Below, piece after piece: positions 1-12,816 of a stretch of 64,000 bases of DNA. This DNA comes from Fragilariopsis cylindrus CCMP1102 (lineage: Eukaryota; Bacillariophyta; Bacillariophyceae; Bacillariales; Bacillariaceae). Both the position numbers and the translations under genes were made by a program. Numbering within the stretch: position 1 is the stretch's first letter; each line of letters starts with the position of its first letter. The notes below the pieces were generated by a model that made no database searches, was not told the origin of the DNA, and saw nothing but the letters and a program-made list of their open reading frames with translations. The DNA lies in the NCBI GenBank assembly GCA_900095095.1, contig FMBT01000492.1, positions 1 through 64,000 on the forward strand, given 5' to 3'.

Positions 1-99
1 CACCAATACTTTCATTGGCTCCTTGTCTTCCGTATTGATGCTGCCAATAACATCAAGACAAAGATACGGTATAATAGCAGAATCGGGATATGGTGTTAC
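1..99 (-). CDS. Partial internal exon of a minus-strand gene running off the left edge
   Basis: Reading the minus strand from 99 down to 1 gives 33 open codons (beginning VTPYPDSAIIPYLC). They are preceded at 100-101 by an AG acceptor (TTTCTAATCAG) and a long pyrimidine tract from about 104 to 138. That is a convincing splice acceptor, so this is likely an internal or last exon whose upstream exon lies between about 140 and 700. I could not place that exon. The translated piece matches no family I recognise. The exon is inferred from splice signals and an open frame only. Confidence 0.4.
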
Positions 100-715
100 C
101 TGATTAGAAAGAGGAGAGAGAAAGAGAGAGAGAGTGAAAATATGGTGAGACTGTGTGAGTGTTACTATGCGTTCGACCTCAAGAAGCTAGCTATAAAAAG
201 AAGAATAAATAAGGAAAACGATTTATATAAAGAACTCATCTCTGGTCTGATCAAAAAAGTGTCGGTATACTGTATTCAACTTGGTAGAAAAATCTAGAAT
301 AAAAAAAGAAGAAGATAAACTTATAAAAGAACTCGTATCAATTGCGTACAATCAAGTCTCTAAATGAACTATAGATGTTATATCTAAATTGGATGTCATG
401 TTATATATTAATTAGGTCGTGTTGCTACTGTTTCTACTATTCATCTTTGTTATTCTATATTTTTGTCATAAAATCACCCCCTGTCGTTTAAAAATGAAAA
501 GGAAGATACAAGAACCGAGTTGATTTTAATCGAAAGTATTCACAGGATCTTTTCTGCTGTCCAATCATTCCTCAAGGTGTCATGTCCTCTATATAATGTC
601 AAAGCATATTGATTATTATCAATATTATCTTGAATAGGAATGCATGCTTCATTTTTTGTTGTCGTCGTTGTTGACCAAAATTCATTCATTTTCTTTTACT
701 ATTTTTGTAGGTATT

Positions 716-1343
716 TTATTTCTTCTTGTTGCGTTTGCTGCTTCGAGTACCAATACTACCCAAACCACCTAACAAGCGTTTCGAACGACGAGGTCCGCAC
801 TTAGCAACCTTCTTCGCCAGTCGATCATTGTCCTCGCGTAATTCGTCATTATCTAAGATTAAATTATCCACATTTTCTTTTAATTCTTCTACTTCTAATT
901 GACGTTGTTCGTCACGTTCTTTCAATTCTTGTACAGCCTGCAGTAAATACCTAATATCTTGATCACGACGATTATCTGATTCTTTTGCCATTGACTGTAA
1001 TTTTGTTGATAATACCGTTGGTGCTTCCTTTAATAAATATGCTCTACTGTTTTCCTTGAGTGCAGCTACTGGTTGCGACTTGATGTTCTGTTGGAATTAT
1101 GAAAGTGATAAAGAGAAACAACGCAGGGGAAGTGGTTGAAAATAAGTGACGTTGGATAGTATCTAGATTAATAGATACATATATTATTTATATGGTATCG
1201 TTGTCGTTATCGTTGCCGATCACCGTCGTAAAGAAATGTATAAACATTTTTTTTGAACTTACAGTCGAGAACGACGAGGAAGAAGAAGCCATTAATGCAT
1301 GAGCTCTTGAATTTTCTTTACTGGTATGGCGGATGCTGCTCAT
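716..1343 (-). CDS. Coiled-coil protein with basic C-terminus, two exons
   Basis: Exon 1 runs 1343-1263 (27 codons, starting MSSIRHTSKENS) and ends at a GTAAGT donor. Exon 2 runs 1087-716 and starts after a CAACAG acceptor. The 175-nt intron (1262-1088) joins the frames in phase 0 and gives a protein of about 150 residues. The middle of exon 2 is a charged heptad-like helix rich in E, K, D and L (for example ELKERDEQRQLEVEELKENV), typical of a coiled coil. The last 25 residues are strongly basic (PRRSKR, SSKRNKKK) and could be a nuclear signal or bind nucleic acid. No enzyme motif is visible. The gene is divergent to the thioredoxin fusion gene and shares an 850-bp promoter region with it. 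Function unknown. Confidence 0.65.
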
Positions 1344-1697
1344 GGTTATTACGTTTACAGTTATAGAGTGTTGTCTAGTAGCTAGTAGAAATAAGAATAT
1401 GGTTGATGGAAATTTGATACGAAAAGATTGATTTTAGATGAATGAATGAATGATAATGGGATTACTTTTGTACCGTAGATGGGATTTTTCTGATTTCGGG
1501 GTTTTGTGTGAGAATAGAGAATAGAATATGTGTTATTTACGACCCCCGTTCCGACGCGAATATAACGACTATGTTATAAGCGACCTTGACACACTCGTTT
1601 CGAAACTCTCAGTCGTGTATCGCAACGAAGAGCGAGCGGATGAACAAGAAGAAAGTAAGAACAGCTGGCTGATGGTGTATAATCATCTGTCAACAAA

Positions 1698-1765
1698 CAG
1701 TGCGCGTAGGTTGTGACGTCACAAAAATCATCAGTGCGCGTAGATTTTGACGTCACAAAAATCGC
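1698..1765. promoter_or_regulatory. Two tandem 34-bp repeats each holding a TGACGTCA (CRE) palindrome
   Basis: Two direct copies, 1698-1731 and 1732-1765, share CAGTGCGCGTAG followed by TGACGTCACAAAAATC. The palindrome TGACGTCA falls at 1714-1721 and 1748-1755. This is the core bound by bZIP/CREB-type factors; in Phaeodactylum, TGACGT-type elements are described as CO2/cAMP-responsive. They lie about 370 bp upstream of the coiled-coil start and about 440 bp upstream of the thioredoxin/cNMP-binding start. The regulatory role is inferred. Confidence 0.5.
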
Positions 1766-2196
1766 TGTTGAAATTAATCCACGTGTACACTACGTGTAAT
1801 ACAAATAACACATAGGCAGGAGGCTACGGTAATCGTAAACGGTAAAGGAGAATGAAGTTCTTTGATGTTCTGTAGACAGAAAAATAATATGGCTGGTTCT
1901 CGCAAAGCAATCTGCTGCAGGCATTCGTGCGTCTTTTACAAAAACGACAAAAAAGACAAATTCCAATCCGTCTCGGCTCCTTCTCTTCTCCACCAATTCA
2001 CCTTTTTATCTCAGTAACTTAGTATATTTTAATTTGCATTCATTTCTTTTGATTAGAATCGAACCAATAAGCCCAAACAGCCTGTATTGATATACCCTAC
2101 CCGTCGAATAGCTGATTACACACTTGCATTCCTTTTTGACGAAGAGAGAGAGAGAGAAAACCATCCAAAAAAAATACAATCACTATTAGTATTATT

Positions 2197-4794
2197 ATGC
2201 CTAATAGAAAAATTTCCACATCGACGACTTCGGTCATATTGTTACTGCTATTGGGTTTTCTACATGCCGTTGTACTAGTCCAAGCTTTTACATCTTCTTT
2301 ACCGACACTTGCTGCTATTAATACAAAGAAGACAACCACAACAGCTACAACAGAAAGTAGTACTCAAGCACGACAACAACAATCGATAATAAGACCTTCT
2401 AATAATGATAAAAGTAATAATGCTAATCCTTTATTGTCATTGAGAGCTATTTCGTCGTTATCGTCATCGGCATCAACTGTGGAAGAAACAGCAGAAGTTT
2501 CATCTGAATCAGAATCAGGATTACCAGAATTTGGGCCGGATGGATTATATCATATTACAACTCAAGATGAATATAAGTAAGTAGAAAAACCGTGAGAAGA
2601 GATATAGATGAAGATGTTAGAAGCAAAAGCAAAAGGATATGAAAGGACGATAGGTTGACATTGTGGCTGTGGCTACTGGAAGACTTGTGTTTTGGAGCGT
2701 GACGTCGGCGTCATCAAATCTGGAAGTGTTGCCCGCCTTCGCGTCCTCCCAAAAAACGCGAGGACGACTCTTTTTGCTGTGTTGTTTTCTGATCTTTTTC
2801 TCTTTTTTATATTCACAAAAACTCACGCACATACATACATTATTCCGTCCTTCACTTTATACTCTCATTTTCTCGTTTCGTTCGTTTCGCAATCGCAACA
2901 AACAAACAAAAACAGAGCATTATTAACAGCCAATCCTGATAAATTAATTATCTTAAAAGTATTTGCACCATGGTGTAAGGCCTGTAAGGGATTAGCACCC
3001 AAATTTCAAGCATTGACACGGGATGAAAAATATAAAAATTTACCAATGGTCTGGGCATCCTTGAATATACAAAATAATAAAGATTTTGTCAAATCCATTG
3101 GTGTCCTTGCCTTACCCACGGTACAATTATATGCGGGGAATGGATCCAAAGTCGATACCTTCCCCTGTGGACCTTCCAAGGTACCAATTTTAAAACGGAA
3201 ACTGGCACAACTGGTGAATGAACATGTGGATGCGGAAACAAGACTGTTAAAACCAATGGTGGCTGCTAGTGGTGGTGATACAGCTGTTGCTGATGCTTCA
3301 ACAACAGCACCAACAACCAATGAAACTCTCCATGCTGCTGCTGTTGCAGCTGATGGTACTACAACTCCTACTTCAACGACCATATCAGTCGTACCCACCA
3401 AGAAATCGTTATCGTCCGTCAATACAACCGAAGCATATCCAACAGCCACAACACCAAAAGATGGTGAAGATGCTTTGATGGATGTGATTGAACGTGAAAA
3501 ACCAATGTTACGTAAGGGAAAATATTTGGTCGATTTATTAGAATCTGATTTTGATAGTTTATTATCCAGAGCTAATTTATTAACCTTCGAGGCTGGATCC
3601 ATTGTGATGAGAGAAGGTAATAATGGTAGAACATTTTATATTATCTTAGAAGGTGAGGTGGAAATCTGTCAACGTACCTCCTTTGAAGATCCATTAACCA
3701 CTCCACCATCGTACTTAGGTACCGTTATTAATCAATTTACCAATAAGGGTGATCATTTCGGTGAACGATCCTTAATTACTGGTGAACCACGTGCGGCATC
3801 CATCCGTGCCTCCACTAAAACAGTATGCTTGGCCTTCGATAAGAGTGATTTTCCGGATACCTCTATCTTAAGTGGATTTAGTGACACCGCATTAATTGAT
3901 GATGCCACCAAACAACGAGAAATTGATGAAATTAATGACAAGTATGGTGTGGCATTTAATAGTAATGTACAAATTAAAAATGACAAAACGTATAATAATA
4001 CCATTGGATATTCTCAAAAACGTGGTAGTGTCAATACGCCAAATGAAATTGCTGGTGTTGACAACGATCAAGAGCCGGAGGAAGCAGCAGCTCGAAAGAA
4101 GATTGTGGATGATCCATCGAAAATTGGTGTCGGTACCGAAACTTTGGTACCGTTATTAATGAGATTAAAACTAATTCGATCCATTACACGTTGTTTTGAA
4201 TATACACAAAAATATAAATTACGATTTGGTGATCCCGGATCACGTCGACGTCGGAATATATTATTGAATGTGTTAAGTCCGATGCAACGTCAATATATAG
4301 AGGATGCATTTAGTTTAATTGATGATGATAAATCGGAACTGATCAATTTAAATGAAATTAAACGTGTTGTTAATTCTGTGGTGATGCTAATGATATTGGT
4401 CTGGGTTCCGATGATGAAATTTCTGATTTAATTGAAGATAATACTACATCAACATCAAGTAGTAGTAGTACACCAAAAACTAGTTTTGCACCATGGCAAC
4501 AACAAATAGATACATCACTGGTACGTCAGTCGGACAGAAGGTTATAACAAAAGAAGACTTTTTTGGTTTGATGGCAGAATCAGAAACATATCAATTATTT
4601 ATTGATACATTTGAAACATTAGATCCAAACGATAGTGGTTTGTTCGTGCTGCAGATTTAGATCGGATATTATGTGGTGTCCGTGATCTTATTAGTGATGA
4701 CCGTAAATCTATTATTGATGTTGATGATATGGAAATGATGGTCGATTATGAACAATTTTCAAGAATGTTATTAGGTACTGCATTAAAAATTTAA
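2197..4794 (+). CDS. Plastid-targeted thioredoxin / cyclic-nucleotide-binding / EF-hand fusion protein
   Basis: Exon 1 (2197-2576) encodes a hydrophobic signal peptide ending VQA-FTSS, the diatom plastid-import motif, then a Ser/Thr-rich linker. A 339-nt intron (2577 GTAAGT to CAG 2915) leads in frame to exon 2. A thioredoxin fold follows at about residues 128-240, with WCKAC at about residue 146 in place of the usual WCGPC and a later ALPT cis-proline. A cyclic-nucleotide-binding domain follows at about 320-440 with the cassette FGERSLITGEPRAAS; its Glu and Arg are the residues that contact cAMP/cGMP. C-terminal EF-hand-like loops include DDDKSELINLNE. After about 4385 the frame breaks three times, each explained by one missing base (two GGG to GG, one GG to G), and reading ends at TAA 4792-4794. 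The likely role is redox, cNMP and Ca2+ sensing in the plastid; that role is inferred. Confidence 0.8.
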
Positions 4795-6259
4795 GTACTA
4801 TTAAAATAGTAATGCATTGCATGGACTTTTTTGAGAGGAAAAGGATGAACGGAACAGAATGATACGCAATGGAGCGTACGTGGCTCTAGTAAAATGATAG
4901 ATGAGAAACGAAAAAAACATAAAATAAAATATACAAATAACATCATATGCACACGCACGAAGAAGAAGAGAAGAAATCAACAAGCAGCAGAATAATAACT
5001 TACTCTCCGACCAACACATCAATAATAATATATACAGATGAAAGAAAGAAACAAGAGAAGAATGGAAGAAAGAAAAATAATGTAATAATATAATAAATAT
5101 AGCAACTACAACAATATTTTTTAACTACTCTTGATGAGACATCAAACAACTATACCATACCATACCATATCGGGTTTAGTAGGCATATCCCACCCACTAT
5201 ACAATCGAATCCATAGTCTTGGTCTTCGCTGAAGTCAACGTCTACGAAGTGACCTATCATGTAATGGAAATCCGCACTACTCCTAGCTAGATAGATATTG
5301 CTCTAATCTCTAATTTCATGGCTTATCGAGATATTTATTAGTTCGATAGCGAGTTTTAAGAATAGATCATGACTTAATTTCGTGGGACTCAAAAACTAAA
5401 TTCACCGTAAAACAACTTCATAATTCATGCAATTTTCAATCAAAAATGATTATATAACGCTTGTATTGAACAGAAACAGTTGATATATTCCTATACTCCT
5501 GGTTCAAAATTGTTGTAGAAACTATATATAAATGTTAATATAAATGAATAGTTTGTAAGTTGCATTCCGTTGAAAGTACTATACTGTAGTTTACTAGTAA
5601 TGTATAGTAAATTGGTGGGACAATTTTAACTTTTTGACCAAACATGCGCCGCGAGAATGTTTGTTCGTGACGCGCCCCTAAAAAAATTATTACCCCAGCT
5701 ATCCAGCTCTTTTCTCTCGAAATGAGGGGGGGGGGGCTTTTTGAAAAAACTGGTTATTTTAGAGTTGAAATTAACGCACCTATTTTGGGAACTCCCCCAA
5801 AGATATAAGTTGTACCCACTGGACCTGTTTAGTCTATTCCAAAGGGACACACGGCTTACTAGATCATATATATATATATATATTGTTGGTGCGCAGGCAA
5901 CATGTACGTGCACGTGACATTATTTCTAAATACAAATGTATTCCTTAATTCATATGATATCTTTAAATTTTAAAAGCAAGAACTACAATTCTTATCATCA
6001 TTTATCTCTCTAAATAATAATACCCTACAGGGCTGCCCGATAATTAGATAAAATAGTAGTACAATCGTTTGTTTTCCATTCATTCATTCGTTCGTTTCGT
6101 TTACGTTATAGCCAAAACTGGTGGCCGTTGTGTAACTTTTTCTTTGTATATGTGTACGTACGTACGTGTGAATAGTGTAATAACTTAACTTGATGTAGCA
6201 GTTCTTTTTGCGATCTCGTTTTGCGTGGTTTCATTATTGTTTGGGAAACGACACGAGTC
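4795..6259. other. Intergenic spacer, no gene seen
   Basis: AT-rich sequence between the 3' ends of two convergent genes. It holds a G10 run at 5725-5734, a (TA)n run near 5865-5884 and CATAC/GTAC-type short repeats. Open frames here are short, with no domain or codon signal, so I treat them as noise. Confidence 0.5.
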
Positions 6260-8799
6260 TTACAGCTCTAGGCGTGGACTACCACCAGCAGCAGTAGAAT
6301 CTTGCTGATGTTGCTGTTGTGATTGATGGGGTTGATGTCTATTATCAAAAACAATACCATCTTCGGTATTACGTAACCCTAATTTCCGTGCCTGCTTCGC
6401 CCAATAAGCACGACCGGCACCGGTTGATATACCACGTGTAGCAATTAAATTGGCAAATTCTTGTCGTAATGCGTTTCCCATTAATGGACATTCACCCGTT
6501 TGTAAATGTGTTGAATTCATATTCTGCGCTGCTTGATAAAACCTTCCACAGCACGTGGAAAGTATACCGAACCGCGTTTCCTTCGACTTACTGGTAGAAC
6601 CTTACAATGACGACATCTAATACCAATTTGCCCTAATTGTACTGGCTTGTTTCGACCACGTGTATGTGTAGATGTATCTTCTTCGTTGGCACGGAATACT
6701 TCTATTGATATCTCAACAGTGTTTGATGACTTGATAATTGCATATGATCCATCGGTACAACTAATAAAGTTGGTAAATCTTTAGCACGTCCATCAGGATC
6801 ACGATCTAAAAATGCATCTGGTGGTTTACCAATAGATGAATCACGTACTTTATTTGATACCTGCGTCGCAACTGCTAATCGTCTTTGATCATATATTGCA
6901 TAGTTGCCATTATTTCCGGCACCAGCGGCACCACCTGAGGAGGAAGCGCTACCCCCCATACCCATACCACTATTATTATTTGCTGCTTTTCTTTGTGCTG
7001 CTGCAGCTGCCGCTAATAGCGATGGTGGTATTCCTCCCATTCCTTGATTAAGATAATTATTATTACCCCCGGCACCACCAGTAGATACTAAACCACTAAG
7101 AAGAGCGGTACGTTCCGATAATGACAAACCTCCTAAACCTGCAGGTCCAAGTCCACCGAGACCACCAAGTCCTCCTTGATGATATCCCCCTCCTCCTCCC
7201 ATCATATGTGGTGGGAACGATGATTGTCCTAATGTAGATGCACCAGCAGCAGTGTTATAATTATTATGATTATTATTGAAAAGGCTGTTATCATGTTGTT
7301 CATATTGATTCCACCTCCCCCAAAAGCTCCACCAGGACCTCCTCCCTTACTTCCTGATGCTGAACCGGAGCCTGATCCGAGAGTACTACTACTATTTGTA
7401 GAATTGAGATGGATAGCAGCATCAAGTAATTGTTGTTTTGATAGACCACCAATATGTGATCCTAATGAAGTACCTGACTGTAATAATGGCGGTGGAATTG
7501 CAGCAGAAGAAGAGAATGTTGATGTTGTGAGTTGCTGCTGTTGTTATTTGGTGATGCTGCTAACATATGCATGATCGAAACTGAATCTAAACTTGAAACA
7601 GCTGATACAGTACTCGGTGGTGGTGGCATCCTCTCATCATCATTATTATTAACTTGTTGATTATTTTTATTATGATGAGCCTTTTGATCTTTACTAATAT
7701 TTGAATTATTATTTTTAGATTGTTGCTGCTGTTGAAATAATTGTTCAAATTGTTGCCAAGAAGGTTGCTGGTGATGTTGTTGACGGGATGATGACGATGC
7801 AGCAAGCATTTGTTGAATTTGTAATGATGTACTACCGTTTACTCCATGTGCGGAACTTGTTGCATTTTTCATCATAGCAGCAACTGCGGACGATTCAGGA
7901 ATAGTACAAGGATAAATACTTCGTTGCTGTTGCTGTGCTGCTTGGTGTTGGCTTAGTTGATATTGCTGTTGCTGCTGTAGCTGTTGATGTTGCTGCTGCT
8001 GAGCTAGTTGTGCCGCCAAAACAGAAGAAGAAGAAGAAGAAGGACTGTTCATGGTCGATGCTTGTTGGTCCTGCTGTTGTTGCCGTACCATGTATTGAAG
8101 GACAGCATCTCGTTGTTCGCGTTGTTGTAATTCTTGTAGTTGTTGACGTTGTAATAATAGTTCCAGTTTTGTAACACTATTACTATTACTATCACCACCA
8201 CTACCACCTCCAGTACTATTTCTTGCTGCTTGTGATATAAATGACGCGTAGTCCAAAGCACTGTTACCCCCATCCCCACCCGAAGATGCACTTGAATTTC
8301 GTAATAAAGATGTCATTGCCGAATCCGCTGCTGCAGGAGCCGATGATAATGATGATGACGAAGCAGATGTCATCAATGATGTACGTAATCGTTTCTTCGC
8401 TGGTGGTTGCAATGATGCTGATGATTGCGATGTAGCCTGATCGGCAGAAGCAGCAGCACGCATTTGTTGTTGCTGTTGCAATCTTTGTCTCATTTGTGCT
8501 AATAACAAACCGTGGATTGGATGATCATTGCCATTGCCATTGGTGTTAGTATTAGGAATAGTACTGATATCGTCACCATTATTCCCCGATGGAGGATTTG
8601 TACCTAATTCCGATGGTGACAGTAATGGTGCGGTACTTGGAGTTGCAGAATTTTGCCATGATGGGCGTAATTTATTGTTCTCTAGGGAAGTTTCACTTAT
8701 AGAAGGTGATGGCGGTGGTGGCGGTGAGGATCCTGCTCGAGACGAATAACCGTTACCACCAAGTCCTTCTTCTTTGACTGGCTTGGGGGGTATCGACAT
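6260..8799 (-). CDS. PolyQ-rich disordered protein with C-terminal CRHC zinc-ribbon-like domain
   Basis: Translation starts at ATG 8799 (MSIPPKPVKEE). About 600 residues of low-complexity Q, N, S, P and G follow, including several polyQ runs and a Gly-rich stretch near 7100-7200. The C-terminal 130 residues carry a compact domain: an IEVFRA helix, LGQIGIRCRHC, VYFPRAVEG, YQAAQNM, then THLQTGECPLM. Its C-x2-C and H-x5-C spacing suggests a zinc-binding fold. I recognise this domain as widespread in diatom proteins with no known function. The frame breaks at least four times (near 7500, 7290, 6712 and 6547); those I resolved each need one base restored. A transcriptional or nuclear role is plausible from the polyQ context but is a guess. 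Confidence 0.7.
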
Positions 8800-9571
8800 A
8801 ATATAAATAAATATCTATATTTTTAAAATAGGTGGAGATAAAGAAAAAACGTCAGTATAGGAAGATAAAAAGATACACAGAGTGACCTGAATTGGATTAC
8901 TGCTACGATACGATACCATACATACGGCAAGTTAAATGTTTTCGCTTCTTCTCAGTCTCAAGCGACAACACAGCAACAACAATAAATAATCAAGTAATGA
9001 ACGGCATTAACAGACAAACAAAAACAAACAACACAGGCAGGCAGGCAGGCAGCAGCTTTGTAATAACAAACTTCTCAACGAAGCTTGATGCGAAGCAGGA
9101 GAAAGGGAGGAAGGTAAATTGAAGGAATCGTTTCATTTACAAGATCAGCAAGCACTGTCATGGCGAAGACGATACCGACATGCTCACAGTATATATACAT
9201 GTAATATAGACGAGGCAGGAGATGATCAATCAGATAGTAGTAGGGAGGGGGGAATGAATCCAATCGTCTCACTCGACTCGCTCCACGCCATTGCCCGCCA
9301 CTGAAGCGATTATCGACATTCATTCGCTGCCTTGATACACCCCTTTATCCATCCATCCCTCCATCTCACCTTCCACTCCATCTCACCTCCCTCTCTATCT
9401 CTATCTCTCTCTCTCTCCCACAACCCAAATCCATCCCTCCATCGGTATCTATTCCAAAGTGCCGAAGCCGAAGCGGCATCAGAGATCTCAAATACCGATA
9501 ATCGAGAATAAACATCAAAACTCGAAATAGAATGGAGATACCACATTGTCTTGCTCTCTCTCTCTCTCTAC

Positions 9572-9602
<31 letters not shown>

Positions 9603-12600
9603 CACCTCACCTCACCTCCCAGACACACGAACAAAGACATATGCAAAACTTTCTTTCTACAAAACATCAACAGCCAATAAAGATTTGAACGATTGATTTC
9701 TTTGTTCCGATATACAATATGTTCTTTTATTTTCACTCACCTTCTGTTGCTTTATCTTTGAAAACGATTCCGGAAAAGTAATGAAATACCCGAATTTTCT
9801 AAGTAGCGTGAGGGGGTATCTATGTTTAGCAATCTTCGCCACCGGACGCTACAGTACTATAAAAGCAGACCTTACTTTGTTCAACGATTCGACTATACGG
9901 TCGTGAATAGCAATTCGCAATCAGCAGGACCTATGTATTAGTGCTTGCTGTGATACAATGTGCTATCGTTGTTGGGGTGATACAGTATGATGATTTATAA
10001 TTTGTGTGTGTGTGCGGAATGATATTTTGTTTTCGTTACTTCATGAAATAAATGAACGGCAGCTCGTGCAGTTTTAGGTGAATTTTCTCGTCATTTAACG
10101 CGGTACCTAAGGAACCGAACGGTAGGAAAATATTTTAATTTTTTACCAATCTACAGCTACGTTGACCATAGACAAAAGAAAGTTTAATTACTAGCGATTA
10201 CGTAGTTGATGAAGTACTGAACGCGTGTGTACACTCTACGATAAGAAACTTAACGCTGCAATTTGCATCGACACAGCTCTGTACAAGGTGATACTTACAA
10301 AAAGTTGTTAAATAATAATCAGGTACAAAGTTGAAGCGAGAACTGCGCGCGCAGTCTAAGATGATGTCATAAATTAGGGAATGGATGTTCTCCTCAAGAA
10401 CAATAATATTATAAATAATATTATTCGCGGGGATGCCTTGGTACGAGGTCATTGCTATTAAAAAAGAACAAAAATGATATTGTATTCATCGCACTTTGAA
10501 AAACGGTTTTTAGAAGAACAGGATTACAAAGATCAACATAAAGAATATTTAATATGTTTATTATTTAACTTAAGAATCTGTATTGTGAAAGTACGGTTCG
10601 TCGATAAATGATTAAAAGTTAAATGACTCACTTAACATACCCGACTTAAGACAAAGAGAACCCATGTGTCATACATACATATTCTCCTTTTATCAGTCGA
10701 TATAACAGCTCATTTTTAGGACTGGAAATGACAATGACTTTTTAAATTGACGAATTTAGTTGTATGGTGGTACGGTACATAGTACGGTAGGAACAGTTGC
10801 TATTAGATACACAATGGCGCTGTAATTATAAGATTATGATAGTAGTACGCCGGAGAACCGCATTTTGTATGCCGTACTGTACCATCGACGTTCAGAAACT
10901 TTTATGGTAAAAAATTTAATTATTTACTTACACTACGCTGACACTCTTGTGACGTACGGACACCCTCGTAACATATAGCGATGTACCCTAGTACTAGTAC
11001 TGGTACAGCTTGCTAGAATGTTGCAAACGCGACTTCTTTTAAAATAAGTGTAATGACTGCACAGGCGAACATTAGCTCATACAAGTAGTACTGATTACAT
11101 TTTTTATTCAATGTAAGCAATATCAATCATAATGCAGTTCCTTAGACTTCGCTATTTATTTATTTATTGTAAGAGGAAAATCGAAGAACATAGTATATTG
11201 AGCTACATTTATGATTTGTTGTAAGCAATATACTGGATTATAATTCATACTTCATAATTGAACACTGCTTGCAGTGTTCAATGGTAATACTACTGTTTAT
11301 GTCTATAACTTGTACTACTGTACATGAAGTACTATCTAGTCAATTATCAGTATTCAGCTCTCAGCTCTCAAAATAAATTAGAGCTAATTGTTTGAGATCC
11401 TGGTACACTTTGTTGTAAATCTATGTATAGCACATAGAATCTACTAGCATATCTTCCAGCAGGTCTCTTTCCATTACAAAAATAATATAGATTGCCAACC
11501 AAGTTGTCTATGTATTGTGCTGTACAAAGGAAAGATCCCGTTGTATTGCAGTATGCATGCTTGACTTGCACAGTCCCCGCACTCATACATGTCCATATGT
11601 ACATCATCAATAAGAGCTGTCTGTCCATCTTCATGTATTCATGATATGTTGCCATTGTTGTTCTATACTGCTTGAAGAGCACACATACACTACACAATCG
11701 TTATACACAAGAATAACCCAGGTACAACAACATGAACCTATCATTAGCACAACAGGGGTTAAACAACAAACACAACCATTTTTGGCTTTTCCAACTGACC
11801 CTAGCTCCATTGCATCACATAACTACTACTAGAAAAAAAGTGGAGATTTCTTTGCAGTAGTTGTTCTTATTTATATTGGATATAAGCCACATCACATTGA
11901 CCACTGTAATAACATTATTAGTGTTGGTATAATATTCTGTTAGACTCTTACCACATTGTGAGATATATTGTTGGTAATAGAAAAAATCTTGGTCAATTCT
12001 GATTTTTCTATTGTTGCATAGAGATTATGTGCATGTGCATTACTTTTTGGGAACGTCTGTATTTTAAAATACATGTACTGGAAATTCCTATTTTGCGGAT
12101 CTATAGTCCATTATTTTGTAGTGCATTTTCAATGGAAAGATAGCAATTATTAAACCAAATTTTTAACTATTGGCTGGTATGTGGTATGGGGAATCACAGT
12201 GAGTCCTGAGAGTATAATTGAGTGGAGGGGCTTGTTGCCTGCTACTTGAGGAATGGAACTGACATCAATAATTGTCTGCTAGCATACACATTACTCAGGT
12301 ATACACTCCTATACTTTCGTTGGGCTAAACAATTCCCATCCATTGTTGTCATGTATCAATATGTTAGCAGCATGTGTACCACCATACCACTTGTAGAAAA
12401 ATTCTCCCCCCATACACCTCAGGCTTTTATTACACTTTTGTGCTTTACATAGAGAGATGCAAAGCTTTGTCACCATGCAAGATAACTTTTTGCTCAGTCC
12501 CAGACTACTTGGTGCTGGGTTTACACAAAAATTCTACATTTTTGTATCAAATGAAGTTTCCACAACTAGCTAGTAGATAACAAAACCTTCACCATTATTT

Positions 12601-12816
12601 TCTTTATCTAAATTGCTAGGAGAGCAACACATTTTTTTTCGCACTCTCAATTAATATTGATAAACAACAACTTTGATTAACAACAAGTGTATTGATTAAT
12701 ACTTAGAGTGTTCTATCTTCTTTCTCTTCGCACGTATTATTAGATGCTCATTTTACAATATTCCTTCTGTATCTTTCTAGGATAGCTACTTTCTTGAATC
12801 AATAGGCTCACTCTAA
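8800..12816. other. Long gene-poor spacer with low-complexity tracts
   Basis: Four kilobases with no supportable gene. It contains a purine/pyrimidine-asymmetric CT-rich tract (about 9340-9620, with (CA)n near 9585-9601), CAGG repeats near 9032-9052, and AT-rich DNA from about 10000 onward. The minus-strand open frame at 11368-11697 (109 codons) has no domain, signal or neighbour support, and I do not call it. Part of this could be old transposon sequence, but I found no matching ends. Confidence 0.4.
11257..11282. repeat. Perfect 12-bp inverted repeat with 2-nt loop
   Basis: ATTGAACACTGC, then TT, then the exact reverse complement GCAGTGTTCAAT. It is isolated in AT-rich spacer with no gene within 1.5 kb. 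It could form a cruciform or hairpin, or be the remnant of a short transposon. Confidence 0.55.

Noticed and set aside
9310-9605. Arg/Glu-rich ORFs on the minus strand
   Set aside because: Produced by a CT-rich simple-sequence tract; no other coding evidence.
11368-11697. 109-codon minus-strand frame as a gene
   Set aside because: No domain, no signal peptide, no splice or promoter support, and AT-rich surroundings.
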